This document shows positions 25,061 through 36,372 of a stretch of 64,000 bases of DNA, piece by piece. Position numbers and translations under genes: made by a program. Location of the stretch: contig OU612074.1 of the NCBI GenBank assembly GCA_914767715.1, forward strand, positions 11,690,062 through 11,754,061, written 5' to 3'. This DNA comes from Membranipora membranacea (lineage: Eukaryota > Bryozoa > Gymnolaemata > Cheilostomatida > Membraniporidae). A model generated the notes under the pieces. It was not told the DNA's origin. It saw nothing but the letters and a program-made list of their open reading frames with translations, and searched no databases. How positions within the stretch are numbered: the first letter of the stretch is position 1; each line of letters starts with the position of its first letter.

Positions 25061-25822
25061 TTTTTTTGGACACTTTATTTAGCAGTGCCTTCCTGCCTCC
25101 CTTTGAGCTGCGGGCCTGCATTAGCATTGCATTATGAAAAATCTACCAGAAAAGAATACATCCAAATGAGAGAGAATTTTGCATCAGGTAAACTGAACAA
25201 ACTCGCTAGTGCAGGATATGAAAGGGTTCACTGATGTGGCTTCGGTGTACTTTGATGTTGCGTGAGAATCATTCTCATATACTTTTCCACTTGCGAATTG
25301 ATGCACAAGTCAACTTGAAGGTGCGCAGGCTGCCTACCATCAGAAGTTTTGAGATTCTTTCAAATATATAGTCCCAAATATTATTGGAGTAACAGGTCCT
25401 GTTGTAATCTAAGCACGGTCCTAAGGCATGCTCATCTCGCAAGGCTCAATACTAAAACCCTGGGAAGGTTGTGTCAATAGCAGCTTAAATCCGTTTCAAA
25501 TCTAACAGGATGTTAGTGTCATGGGTACTAACTCTCAAAGAATTGAAACAATACTCAAGATGTATAATAGCTGTTTTGCCATGAGAAAATAACTCAGTTC
25601 TTACGATTCAACTCAAAGTTCAAAATTTCATATGCAAACAAACTTTTTAAAGGCAATACAGAGACTCTGATAATGTGACATCAACGGCATTGTACAGCTC
25701 TATCCACCAATTACCACATAGCAGCAACGTTAATCGTAAACCTGGTTCCAAATTGCAGGAGGAATTCTTAAGCCTCTTGCAATGTTTCACAATCCTCTCG
25801 CCAGAATCCTACCAGTCTTGGG
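25060..25822. repeat. Nested repeat S, copy 4
   Basis: Counterpart of S copy 2 (12,640-13,430). The unique stretch that follows (25,823-26,527) matches 13,431-14,136 and holds no gene that I can see. Confidence 0.75.
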
Positions 25823-26527
25823 GTTTTGTGATTCAAAATTGCACAATATTTCACTCTGGAGGTCTTGCAGCTATAATCTTACTACTTCTTAGATTGTGGT
25901 TCATAATTGATTGCAGATTCTCTAAGATGTTATCAAAATATTAGTCCAATTATAACATATACAGCCAAAATCGCAGCCCTATGGTCTACAAAAAATTTGC
26001 AACTGTCTTGTAACAATCTCATCATTATGATCCGTCGGACTCCTGAGATTGGTCTTGCAAGACTAAAGTCTTGAGACTCCTGAGATTGCTATGATTTTTG
26101 TGGTTTAGAATTGCAGAATTGTTGCAAGACCTTGGAAGACCCTAAATCTTGCAATATTTCTCCGATTGGGCACCAGGCTTAACACTTCTGTAGGCCTATC
26201 CAACATCACCATACTCAAAAGAGCAAAAAGCAGAATGAATACTGACTCCCTGTTCATTACCCAGGCTAGGTGAAAGAATCCTACAGTGTTGTAACAAGCA
26301 TTAATCTTTAACTTTTACCTCTTAATGAGTTTTTCAATTTTTGGCATAGCTTTTGTAACCTATCCAATAGCATTTTGCATCAAACAAGAATCGAACCATA
26401 TCGGTTCTGTACCCAACTTCGAATCAATTTAGATTTCTCGTCACTTTTGCAGGGTTTGAGTAGGGGAAGCTGCTAAAATGCGCTGCCAGCATAAAAACAT
26501 GCACTATTAGTATAACCATTCTCATTT

Positions 26528-27550
26528 TTAAGGTAATGTCAAAGACCGATCCGAATATCAACATATCATATACCGTTGGAAAGCTGCCGAGCTTCTGTAA
26601 ATGAATACCTGAACGAAAACTTGATTCGATGACGTTGTGTCATTTTAGGGAGGAAATGAGGCAAAAACCGCTGTTTTTGTCAATGCAGATGGAGGAGTCA
26701 AATTAATTGCAAAAATTTCAAAACATGTGGAATGTATACTTAGAGATTGCATTCATCATAAAATTTGATTTTCTCTGATATATGACTAGTCTAAATTGAC
26801 TTTTTACGTCACGCAAAAGAATGCCAAAAAAACACCGCAAAAGTCCTTAAAAAGACCTCCAAAGTCCCTAAAAATAGCTGTTTTTTGGCATTCTTTTCCG
26901 TTAGATTCAAGAAAAATGAAGATGCAATGAAAAATTATGTTGGTATTTCCTGTGTGCACCATGGTTAATGAAAGCGGCTTCGTATGTGAGAACTTTCAAA
27001 AAAACTTTGTTTTGCCACAATAATGGTTATTTGGACAGCATGTTTGGCGTTATGCAAAGGTGGCGAAAATATTAGCCGTATTCGAGAGTCTACTGTCATT
27101 GCAATATGCAAGCTAATTTTTTGAAAGTCAATGTGTATGACATTTTAAGAGTACTCTAAGAGAAAATCTTAATTAATTTTGATTCGAGCCTATGATCTGT
27201 TGTGAATTAATGATTGAAATTTCACATATTTTCACGGCTTCACAAAAAAAATGGGTTGTATGGCGTGACGTAAAAAGTCAATTAAGACTAGTCATATATC
27301 AAAGAAAATCAAATTTTACGATGAACGCAATCTCTAAGTATACATTCCACCTGATTTGAAATTTCTTGCAATTAATTTGACTGCTCAATCTGCATCGACA
27401 AAAAGAGCGTTTTCTGCCTCATTTCCTCCCTAAAATGACACAACGTCATCGAATCAAGTTTTTGTTTAGGTATTCATTTTCAGTAGCTCGGCAGCTATCC
27501 AACGGTATATGATATGTTGATATTCGGATCGGTCTTTGACATTACCTTAA
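26528..27550. mobile_element. Foldback element flanked by TTAA, copy 2 with internal deletion
   Basis: Same element as 14,137-15,438 but 1,023 bases long. A block of about 279 bases of the left arm, corresponding to about 14,424-14,702, is missing. The breakpoints share a CGC/ACGC word, which fits a deletion by short homology. Outer TTAA is kept on both sides. Confidence 0.8.
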
Positions 27551-27658
27551 CCAGTAATCTTGAATAAAGAATCTTTACCTGTTATCGTGAAGTTAGAAAA
27601 CCTGCCATGTTTTACATCTCAATTTAGCCTGAGCTCATAGGAGATGCTGCTCCTTGGC

Positions 27659-27695
27659 TATATAAGCAGATCAAGCTGAGTTGGCAGATCATTCA
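27659..27695 (+). promoter_or_regulatory. Core promoter of family gene C
   Basis: TATATAAG starts at 27,659, and the initiator-like TCATTC has its A at 27,691. It matches the gene B promoter base for base in this stretch. Confidence 0.65.
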
Positions 27696-27728
27696 GTAAG
27701 TGCCTTGCTAATAAATCACAATTGAACA

Positions 27729-29297
27729 ATGGGTGGTAATACCTCTACACATGTGGCTAATGCCTATGACAAGCCTGTCTATGTGAAGGCAGACGCGGAG
27801 AGAAGGTATGTTACTATGATGAGCTTCGGTGTTTCTGGAAGCGCTAAAGGTAAGTTTTATAAAAATTATAAGAATAAACTGAATACATATATCAACGGAA
27901 TATTGGATCATAATTATATTTTTTCAAACTTAAGATGACTAGCTTTGGTAGTATTTTTATGAATATATAGAGGATGCTCAATACTCTTTGGAGGGAAGTA
28001 GGAGAAGATTGAGAGTAAAAATTATCTCTCTGAATATAAACAACAATTTATTTTTACAACATCTTGAAAAGAATGTGATAAATGCAGAATTAACAATCAT
28101 TGTAATATACCTTATAAAAATGATCATTACGACTGGTGTTGCCTGTTTTAGGTGTTGAGTTAGGTGTCGAGGGGTCTGCAGAATTCGATTGGGGCAGGAT
28201 CAAATCCGGCTTCAGCAGAATAGATCCGGGCCACTTTCTGAGGTATGACGTTGACACATCAGCATCATCAACTGTGTACGTATCTGTGGTCACCGAGGAT
28301 GGCATTGTGATAGCTGATGCACTCCCGAAACACGATGACCATAGTGTCATCATCGGTGAAAATGCCCGGCTCTATGACACAAAACATGGCCATCTCTGGA
28401 AGGATACTTTGGGCAACTACCACGGACGCAAACGACGCTCAATAGCTGATGGTATTTTATTCCAACAAAGAATTCTTACCTCTATCATGGAACAAAATAA
28501 TGAAATTAACGACCAGTATTTGTCTTTCATTCTGATGTGAGACATCCATTTTAATTTGACCTTTGAGCCTCCAGATTCCTGACATTATCAATAGATCTTT
28601 CCCTTCTCATGCAATATTGACTACATCAACCCCGATGAGTTTACATTTTGCAGCAAAAATCCGTGCATCACTCAAAAAATAATCATGCCAGTATATTAAA
28701 CTCAACCGCATATCTATGCATTGGGAAATGTTTTGTCTTGCAAAGTGTCCTCATTCATTAGTTCATAATATAAACTCTCTGTTCAATAGGTACGGTAGTA
28801 ATAAGACGCAGGAGAGCCTTGGAGGTCAGAAGTGTAGCTGCTGAACATGGATTTCTGCCACAGCTGGAAGGAAACAACGCTGTCAAAATCAGTAAGATTT
28901 CAAGTTGTAACTTTGTAATGCCATATGATTCTAAATAACCTCGTCACATGGCTACTCCCAAAAAAGAATTCGGACAAGGCTAGATTTTAACCATTACAAT
29001 AGTTGTTCTCTTTCAACCATACACCATCTCTAGACACCGCCATAACACACTGTCATGCACTCACTCAACCTTATATCTTTAAACACAGCGAGTCATCAAT
29101 CATACTGAAGATAGACAAATCCGTTTATGTGTTAGTGTTATGTTAAGCGCTGCTGAACAAAAATTTTTTTAAACATTACAGCTGATCATTCATCGATGAT
29201 GGGAGCTCCAGTGGCAGCAGTGGCTGCGGTCTGTATGGTGGTACTCATGGCTGGATTGGCAGTTATTGGTATCAAGAGGCGCAACAGAAAGGACTAA
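27729..29297 (+). CDS. Unrecognised MGxxxS/tail-membrane protein, family copy C
   Basis: Four exons: 27,729-27,849, 28,152-28,451, 28,790-28,891 and 29,182-29,297, giving 212 residues. It differs from copy B at four residues by my reading: Gly to Ser near the end of exon 1, Ala to Ser in KAGF, Tyr to His in DTKYGH, and Ala to Gly just before the membrane segment. MGGNTS, RKRR, RALEVRS and the tail IKRRNRKD are all kept, and all splice sites are intact, so it looks functional. It lies in the second copy of the tandem duplication, with promoter and poly(A) signal included. About 2% protein difference could also be allelic if the assembly wrongly placed two haplotypes in tandem. The 3.2-kb internal difference and the distinct repeats argue against that but do not exclude it. 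Confidence 0.9.
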
Positions 29298-29383
29298 TAC
29301 TGTTCAGCTGCAACGACAAAACACTGTTGTCAAATCCTTAATGATTGTTTGATTAAACCAACAGTAAATGATGAAAATGAGGA

Positions 29384-29389
29384 AATAAA
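29384..29389 (+). promoter_or_regulatory. Poly(A) signal of gene C
   Basis: AATAAA, 87 bases after the stop codon, in the same context as in gene B. Confidence 0.6.
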
Positions 29390-29831
29390 ATAATCTACAC
29401 GATTGATCTGAATGTGCAGAATTGACTCTACTTGTTTATTCTTTGAGAGTGATAGCCAATTAATTTGATGATCATTTAATTGAATTCAGCAAATAATTGA
29501 GAAAATACAGTACCCTACTGCAAATAGAAGTTGATAGCTTATCAAGGTTATGGATTGTCCCCACATAAACAGTAAGATAAAGTCATACAAAAATATCTTG
29601 CCAGAAGTGCATTTGGGTTTGAGAATTTATATATATATATGTATAGATTCAAATCTGTGCTTTTAAGTGTCATCTGTGTGTGTTTGGCCTCAACTAAGTG
29701 TCACACAAAAATAAGGAGTCATTTTATATGACCCACAAAAATCATGTCTTAAATCCTCTTAAATAATCATGTTGGGCATCCTTAACCCAACATAATTAAT
29801 GGTAGATAAAATAGCCTGACATGGTCGGATA

Positions 29832-30590
29832 TATATATATATACACTTTATATAATTAGGATAGAATGCTGATAGAACCATAGGCTACCCAAGGCTACTA
29901 TAAGCTCCTAGGGGCACCGATATACATTCACAGGTGAAGGGAACATATACGACCTTGAACGGTCATATGGTCATTTATGTATGATTGCTGTAAACAATTT
30001 CTCATCTTTGATGTTCAGTAACGCTACAGCTACGCTATAAACATTGACATTTACATTAACAAATATTAAATGTACAACACCACTATTTATTTCCCATTTT
30101 GTAGTATATGACTCATGCCGTATTGCTAGCTCCAAAGGTTTGCTTCAAAACGTTATACTCACAATGAAAAACCACTCAAAATAATGCTCAAAATCTGCTT
30201 TTTAATATATATCACTTCCGTCAAATTTTAGGCAGTGATAACTCCTTCACATGTCTCAAAAGTGTGCGAAACAAATTTTCCCCCTTTTTTGATTACATGT
30301 TTCCAATGCCAGCGTGGATACCATTGGAGGCTATCAATGCATTGAGCTTAAGATTTTAGATCTTCAAAAAAGTATTCATATAAGAATATTTCCATAGAAT
30401 TTTACAACACACTATGCAATAGCTTGGCTTTTTAAGCTACTTATTTCCGTTAATTTTCTACGCATTGGAAATTGTTGACACCAGAAAGTGGCCGATCAAA
30501 TGGCTTTAGAATCCCAGAACTTAATTTTGCAGAGATCAACTCATGCCTCTGGTCTTAAATCAGTCGTCAGTCAATGTATGATGTTAAAGC
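29832..30590. repeat. Right end of tandem duplication copy 2
   Basis: Matches 20,740-21,440, with some added bases near 30,085-30,160. The similarity ends at about 30,590 after TTAAAGCA, the same point at which copy 1 ends at the junction. Confidence 0.75.
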
Positions 30591-32789
30591 ATCCAGAACT
30601 TTAGCTGAATCCAATTACTGACACATAGTTGTATACTGATTCAATTTATCCTCAAATCGCCATACTGTGTATTTTACCACTAATCCAAGAATTCATTTTT
30701 AATCTTAATGGGTGTTTTAACAAGGTGTTTGTGTTACTGTCACTGGATCGCTACATGGATTAATCAATTATAATGGTTTTTGCCTCTTTATTCATCTTTC
30801 TCAGGGAGGCAGTGCCACTAGTGGTTCCCGAATAGTGATTTAGTGAAAGAAGGATAGTGTTTTATTTCTTAGGGAAGATAAATTATTCTCGTCACAACTT
30901 CACAACCTAGTTTTACACAAGGACCGCCACCAGAAAAACTCTTCGTAAAACAGATTGAGAGTTCAGATTTTGAAAGACTTACAATCATTTGAAAAGACAA
31001 GCTACATAAAATATGAACAAAATCTGTTAATCTACCAAAAAAACATGATCAAATTTTCTCATTGGCTAATCACCTCAGTTACATGTGTTATACTAGTGGT
31101 TATCGACCACATGCCTGCTGGGGGAGATAGATTTTTCATCACATGCTCCTGGCAATAATATAAAGCTTCTTCAGCCTCAGGTCAAGGAACTTGCGCAATC
31201 TAATTTATAAGGCTACCTTTACAATCAAAAAAGTATCTTATAATAGTATGATATGTCTCCCACCTCATCATTTTAAATCAGGGGTACCAAAAGTTTCGAT
31301 TTGCCCTCTCAATGTTTTGGTTTACCATGAAGTTCGGTGTTATGGTGCAAGTGAAAAATATTGGCAACTTTCAGTTATATTCAAACAGAACACGGAGTAT
31401 TTCAATAGGGTCTAGGCTACACTCTTGATCTCTGGAGTATTCATTTGTAACAATTTTATACCTTCTCCAACCGGCTAGACCTTAAATTCAACTTGATGCT
31501 GAATTTTGTATTGAGGAACTCCTGTATAGCTCTTCCAAAGAAACAAACTGAAATAAAGAAAGATAGGCACTCAACCCTCATATTGATTTGTGTTATCTCT
31601 GAGTCATCAGAAGTTACAATACCCTGCTAATCATGATTTACCCTGAACAGATTAGACAGGGATAAACAACTGCTTTTATTTTATATAAAATATGCCATGT
31701 GCAGTATAAGCTTATTTTCCTTGGAGAACTGGTACATGTGTAGCTCTACATTCCTGAGCTGAAAGACCTTGAACAAGCAAGTATGTTACTGCAAATTTTA
31801 TCTGATATAAACAATACAAAAGCTTTATTACAACTAGATCAATTTTCATCTATTTCCAGAATGATGATGATCAATATTTTATGTTATAAAAAACTAACTG
31901 TGCTATATATTGCAACACAGGAACAAGTCAAATCTACTCAGAATCATAACATAAATTCAATTCTAGCTGCCGTTTATAATGTCAAGTAGCTAGATTATAG
32001 AAAGAGAAACTAATAGATCCTGTCCTGTCAAACTATTAAAGGAGGTGCCAAATCATACTCAGCAATCACATCTCTCTTGTACTGGCAGAGTCAACAGCCA
32101 AATCAGGGAAAACTTAGTGTTGGTATGCCATTGCGTGAATCAATTAATTACATCTGCTATATTTTCGAACGAGGGACGATAATACATCATTATACATTGC
32201 TGGCAACAGTAGCTGCGTATTCAACAGACTATTGAAATATAATCAAAGCAAGAATTTTACAATCAAAGGCACTAAACCATTTAATCTTACTGGTTGAACG
32301 ATATAAACAAAACAAGACTCATTTGTCCTGTGTAATATGTTTGTAAACCATGATTGAAATCCCAAGAAAGTAGGCACTGATCAATAACATAGATATTTTT
32401 GTTTCGAATTGCATACCTTTCTTGAGTTAGACGAGAGTTTATTAGTGAAATATGTTGGTGGATACAGCAAGAAAAGATGAAAAGAGGTATTTAGCAAATC
32501 AAAAGAGTGTTTTTTCCAATCAACTTATCAATCACATACTGTCAAAAATCAGTCATTTAAACCACTGCAATGAGTATAGTGAAGGATCAACATGTATAAA
32601 TGTTGTATAATATGGGGGGGATTTAAACGATTATATCAGATTTGACTCACAATCAACATAATAGACTAAGCGCAATCACTTAGAAAATAGTATGGAGTTT
32701 GGAGCTGGAATAGCTGTCCAAAACGTGTAACATTTTTTTCAGTCTTCAGGCAATAATTGTTGGTTGTGCCTGCTGCAGTATACTTTACA
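30591..32789. other. Intergenic, no gene seen
   Basis: AT-rich. Open frames of 60-75 residues occur but lack motifs and exon signals. The right end probably contains the 3' untranslated region of the PAN/F-lectin gene on the minus strand. Confidence 0.45.
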
Positions 32790-34040
32790 TTAATTTTTCT
32801 GGTGTACTTCAATTTCCCACACATGTAAAATTCCTTCGACTCCGGCCATTGTGACTCTAACATAACATCCGATCATTGCTCTGTAGCAGCTATGCATTCT
32901 GATAGCAGGCTGACGTCCAGCAGAATAAGAGCAGGCAGAAGTCGTACCACGGACACCAAATCCAGGTTCTCTGTCATCCAAAGATATGCTGATTAAAACA
33001 TTTTGTAGCCTTTTACAAACAACTGTAACAAAAACAGAGATCTTATATTTGAGATCGAAAGTCATTGTAGCTTAATCTATAGAGCTGGTGTCCTCTAAAG
33101 AAAACAAATCATGATCAAACAATAGTGATGTATGAACTGTGTTTAATTAACTTCTCCTATAACTCGGCAACACAATTCAAAAATAGAAGCAATTCATTCA
33201 AAATAATCCTAGCCAATGAAACAAATACAAGAATGCACCACACACTTATGAATTTAACAAGACGAAGCGTTAAAATTACTCACAATCGTTTTCGCACCGA
33301 TTCCAAATCTTAACACCTCCGATGCTTCTATCTTCACCTAGGGATATCTGTATCCATGGTTCCAACTCGTTAGCTGTGTGAGCTCCAAGCTTGTGATCCC
33401 ACTCGTGCAATTCGTACATTCCATCAATCGCAAATGAAGCGCTATTTTCATCAATCTTATGGATACTGGACATATTTGCTTTAGCTTCAGATCCTTTAAA
33501 AGAAATTGTAAAATTATAATTGTATTTTTTACAACCACCAGTGTTTTAATTGAAATAATGATCTGTGTTAGTTTTAAATAAGTAAGTAACTATAGGGATG
33601 AACATTTAAGGATGGGTTTACACTTTTGATGTCAGTGAGCACTTAAAATCCATGATTGGTTTGTGTTTTAGCCAATGCCTGTGTAAAATGATTTCATCAA
33701 AAATAAAAAAAATAATACCTAAATATATCCTATCCATGACGAAATCAGCCTCCTCAATTGCAAAGATGCTGTCTCCATCCACATCAAGCGAGATCCACTC
33801 ATAAATAAGACATCTGCTATCTCCAGTAAACACAAAAGCTGTACAACTTTCAGCTCTAAGACACTCCCATCCACAGCGCACATTTGTCTTGGTCCTAATA
33901 GCCGTGGTGAGATTTGGATCTGGTCTGTCAATCAAAGTTTCAGCATATTTCAAATATTTGTGAGATGCTTCACATTTGGTGTCAACAAGAAAAGTCAGCA
34001 GCACCACTGCTTTTAGACTGTGGCAGATGAAAATATCCAT
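32790..34040 (-). CDS. Secreted PAN/apple plus F-type lectin (fucolectin-like) protein
   Basis: Three exons on the minus strand: 34,040-33,719, 33,493-33,284 and 33,022-32,790. Phase-1 introns give 254 residues. Exon 1 has a signal peptide (about residues 1-25, hydrophobic AVVLLTFLV, then CEA). A PAN/apple-type domain follows, with the C-x3-C-x5-C core in VRCGWECLRAESCTAFVF and a later Cys. Exons 2-3 encode an F5/8C-like F-type lectin domain, with FAIDGMYE, PWIQISLG, IGGVKIWNRCEN, then RLQNVLISIS and a C-terminal GILHVWEIEVH. The His-x26-Arg part of the fucose-binding motif is present (His in GAHT, Arg in WNRC). The following acidic/basic part is altered: Glu replaces Asp, and the loop before Arg-Leu is two residues longer. 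Sugar binding is therefore plausible but not certain. The usual role of such proteins is recognition of glycans outside the cell. The start is chosen for the signal peptide. Confidence 0.87.
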
Positions 34041-34779
34041 CCTTCCAACATGAGCAGAGCTCTTAGAAATGAAATTCTATCTATAGCTCTGTCTGTTTTT
34101 ACCACACAAACCATCGAAAGCGGAACAGGGTCATATGAGCTAACTTTTCATCCAAATTTTCAATTAAATCAGTGTCGTCTATAGGTTAACAGCCTCAGTT
34201 TCGACACTTCATATTGCACAAATTCTTATGAGGTATTATATTCAAGTGAATGCATCTTAATGACTACCTGCGCTTTGAATTACAAGTTAATTAGAATATG
34301 TGCTCAAGTATCAAAAACATAAAATCAATCGCAACAAACAAGTTCTACGTGGGATGAGTTTTACTCTTAGTTGATCAAAAATTTTAATTAAAAAAATTTC
34401 AAGTGCTGATCCTAAAATTACCACACGTATGCCCCAACACCTGGTGAATTTTCTTGTATCTACTGTATGGCGACGAAAAGAAAAGCCACCAGTATGCACT
34501 AACCTTCAGCACCTTAGTTTAACTGAATGTTTCATATAAGCTTCATTCAGATATTTTGAACACGTCAACCTGGTATCTTCAACCCTAACATGACATAGTT
34601 AATTTCATACTTTGATTACCTTCGGTTGGAGTCATTTGTAGGCAGTGGTTTCAGAGAGCTATGTCTTGTACTATCTTGCATCTTGCATCTATTTAACATC
34701 AAACACTGAGATATTGATCAGTATTACCACATCAACACTACTTAATAGCAGAGATCGAAGATGAATCGGAGGAAGTTTT

Positions 34780-34880
34780 AAATGCTACGTTATAGATGCT
34801 ATGCTATGTTATAAATGCTTATGCTATGTTATAAATGCTATATTATAGATGCTATGTTTTAAATGCTATTGTTTACATTC
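34780..34880. repeat. Short tandem repeat, unit about 20 bp
   Basis: About five imperfect repeats of ATGCTATGTTATAAATGCT-like sequence. No coding or regulatory role can be seen. Confidence 0.75.
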
Positions 34881-36372
34881 GAAGATTAAATCACTGACAA
34901 GGGCAGCTATAAAAATGACTTTGTCATGTCACACACCATACAAGGTGGCCGAATTATTAATCAGTTACATTCAAGACATTTAAAATACAATTTTGTGTGA
35001 TGTTCCAACAGGTCTGTGTGATTGAGTCAAAACACTATAAATAACTGGGTCAAACTATACTCACAGCAGTATTTTGTCCAATTTTGTGCATAGTTAGATA
35101 CTCTTGAAGCTACCTTATAGTACCCTCAAAAGTTCAAACTATGTATGGGGTGTATTCAGGATTCCCGCCTCCCCTATCAGTTCTATTCTACAGCCCTTAG
35201 TGGTAAACCAAGCAGGCTGAAGAACTGTGCAGTCTTGGTAGATGTACACCCACATCCTCAGTCTATCTATCCTGTAAAATAAGTAACAATAGGCATCAGG
35301 ACCATTTCGAAACATGAACATGAAGGGTGGAGATCAAATCGATCCTCATAGGAGTGAAGGCCATAAACTTCACGGTTAATCATGTTCAATCTATGAAAAT
35401 CTATCCATTTTCTCTCTGTTCTTATAACAGTTATTATCGGAATTAATGAAGGGTGGCATATTAATTTTTTTTACGGACAGGTGGAATATTTTGGTGTACT
35501 GATAAAGCAACGAGAGCATAAAACATATTTCATAAACAAATTTCTTCGAGGCCCACATTGGTATGATTTTGCAGTGATTAATCATCAAATTCACATATTT
35601 AGGTTGACTTCAAAATACTTGTTAACCACTTACCAGTATCCATCAAAACACAGTAACCTGGTATAAAATCAAAACAATAACATCCTGAATACAAATGTTA
35701 GTTAAGAGCTAGACCAAGTTTGGTACATTTGCTTGCGGCGAGGCCAGTGTGTACTGATTGATGTACTGATCTTTTCTCAAGATCTATTGATGAGTCGCAA
35801 ATGTTAAGCCTTTATTCTAGGATGTTTTGTTTCTGAGTAATTCAAAATAAAATGTAATTACATGATGCCTAACCTGTGACCCCTACCTTCATGAAGCCTG
35901 TCAGTGAATGTCTTTTGAAATGGTGAGAATCCGTTTGTGAGTTCTGTTTTCTTTTATCATCACCAAAACTAATAACACGTAATCGCATACACTCACCCTC
36001 ACTATCAGGCTCACATTCATGCACAAACGCACTCATTTATGCATGCACGCTCACACAGTTGTAGAGGCATTCATCTACAGACAATAATGCAACAAGTCAC
36101 CACAAGTAGAACCAACCAAGGCATCAACCATTCAAAATGAGTTATGTCAGAGATGGTATAGGAAGAAGAATCGATGAAGAAAACGGGCAGGAACAAATGG
36201 CATCTAACATGTTATCTTCAATATAACATTTATGAATGACAGTATACAATATTAACAGTCAATAACGAAAGTACCAAGACATAGCTTTTAAGATTGCAGT
36301 GAAGCCTGTGTGAACAATATCATTTGACAGTTTGACATATGAAATAGGGATTAAATATTTGTCAAGGCTTAC
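34881..36372. other. Intergenic or 3' part of the mucin gene; two weak candidate exons
   Basis: The upstream mucin gene must continue below 36,373, because its last clear exon ends with a splice donor. Two minus-strand candidates exist. One is 35,943-35,887 (57 bases, flanked by AG and GT, phase 1 at both ends, encoding ELTNGFSPFQKTFTDRLHE). The other ends with a stop at 35,139 and begins near 35,267 after a TTTTACAG acceptor, but it fits only with a secondary AG. Neither is confirmed, and the rest shows no gene. Confidence 0.3.

Noticed and set aside
35139-35321. Minus-strand frame with a good TTTTACAG acceptor, ending in TAG
   Set aside because: With the main acceptor the phase does not match the mucin gene (phase 1 needed). 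Only a secondary AG fits, so it is kept as a weak candidate only.
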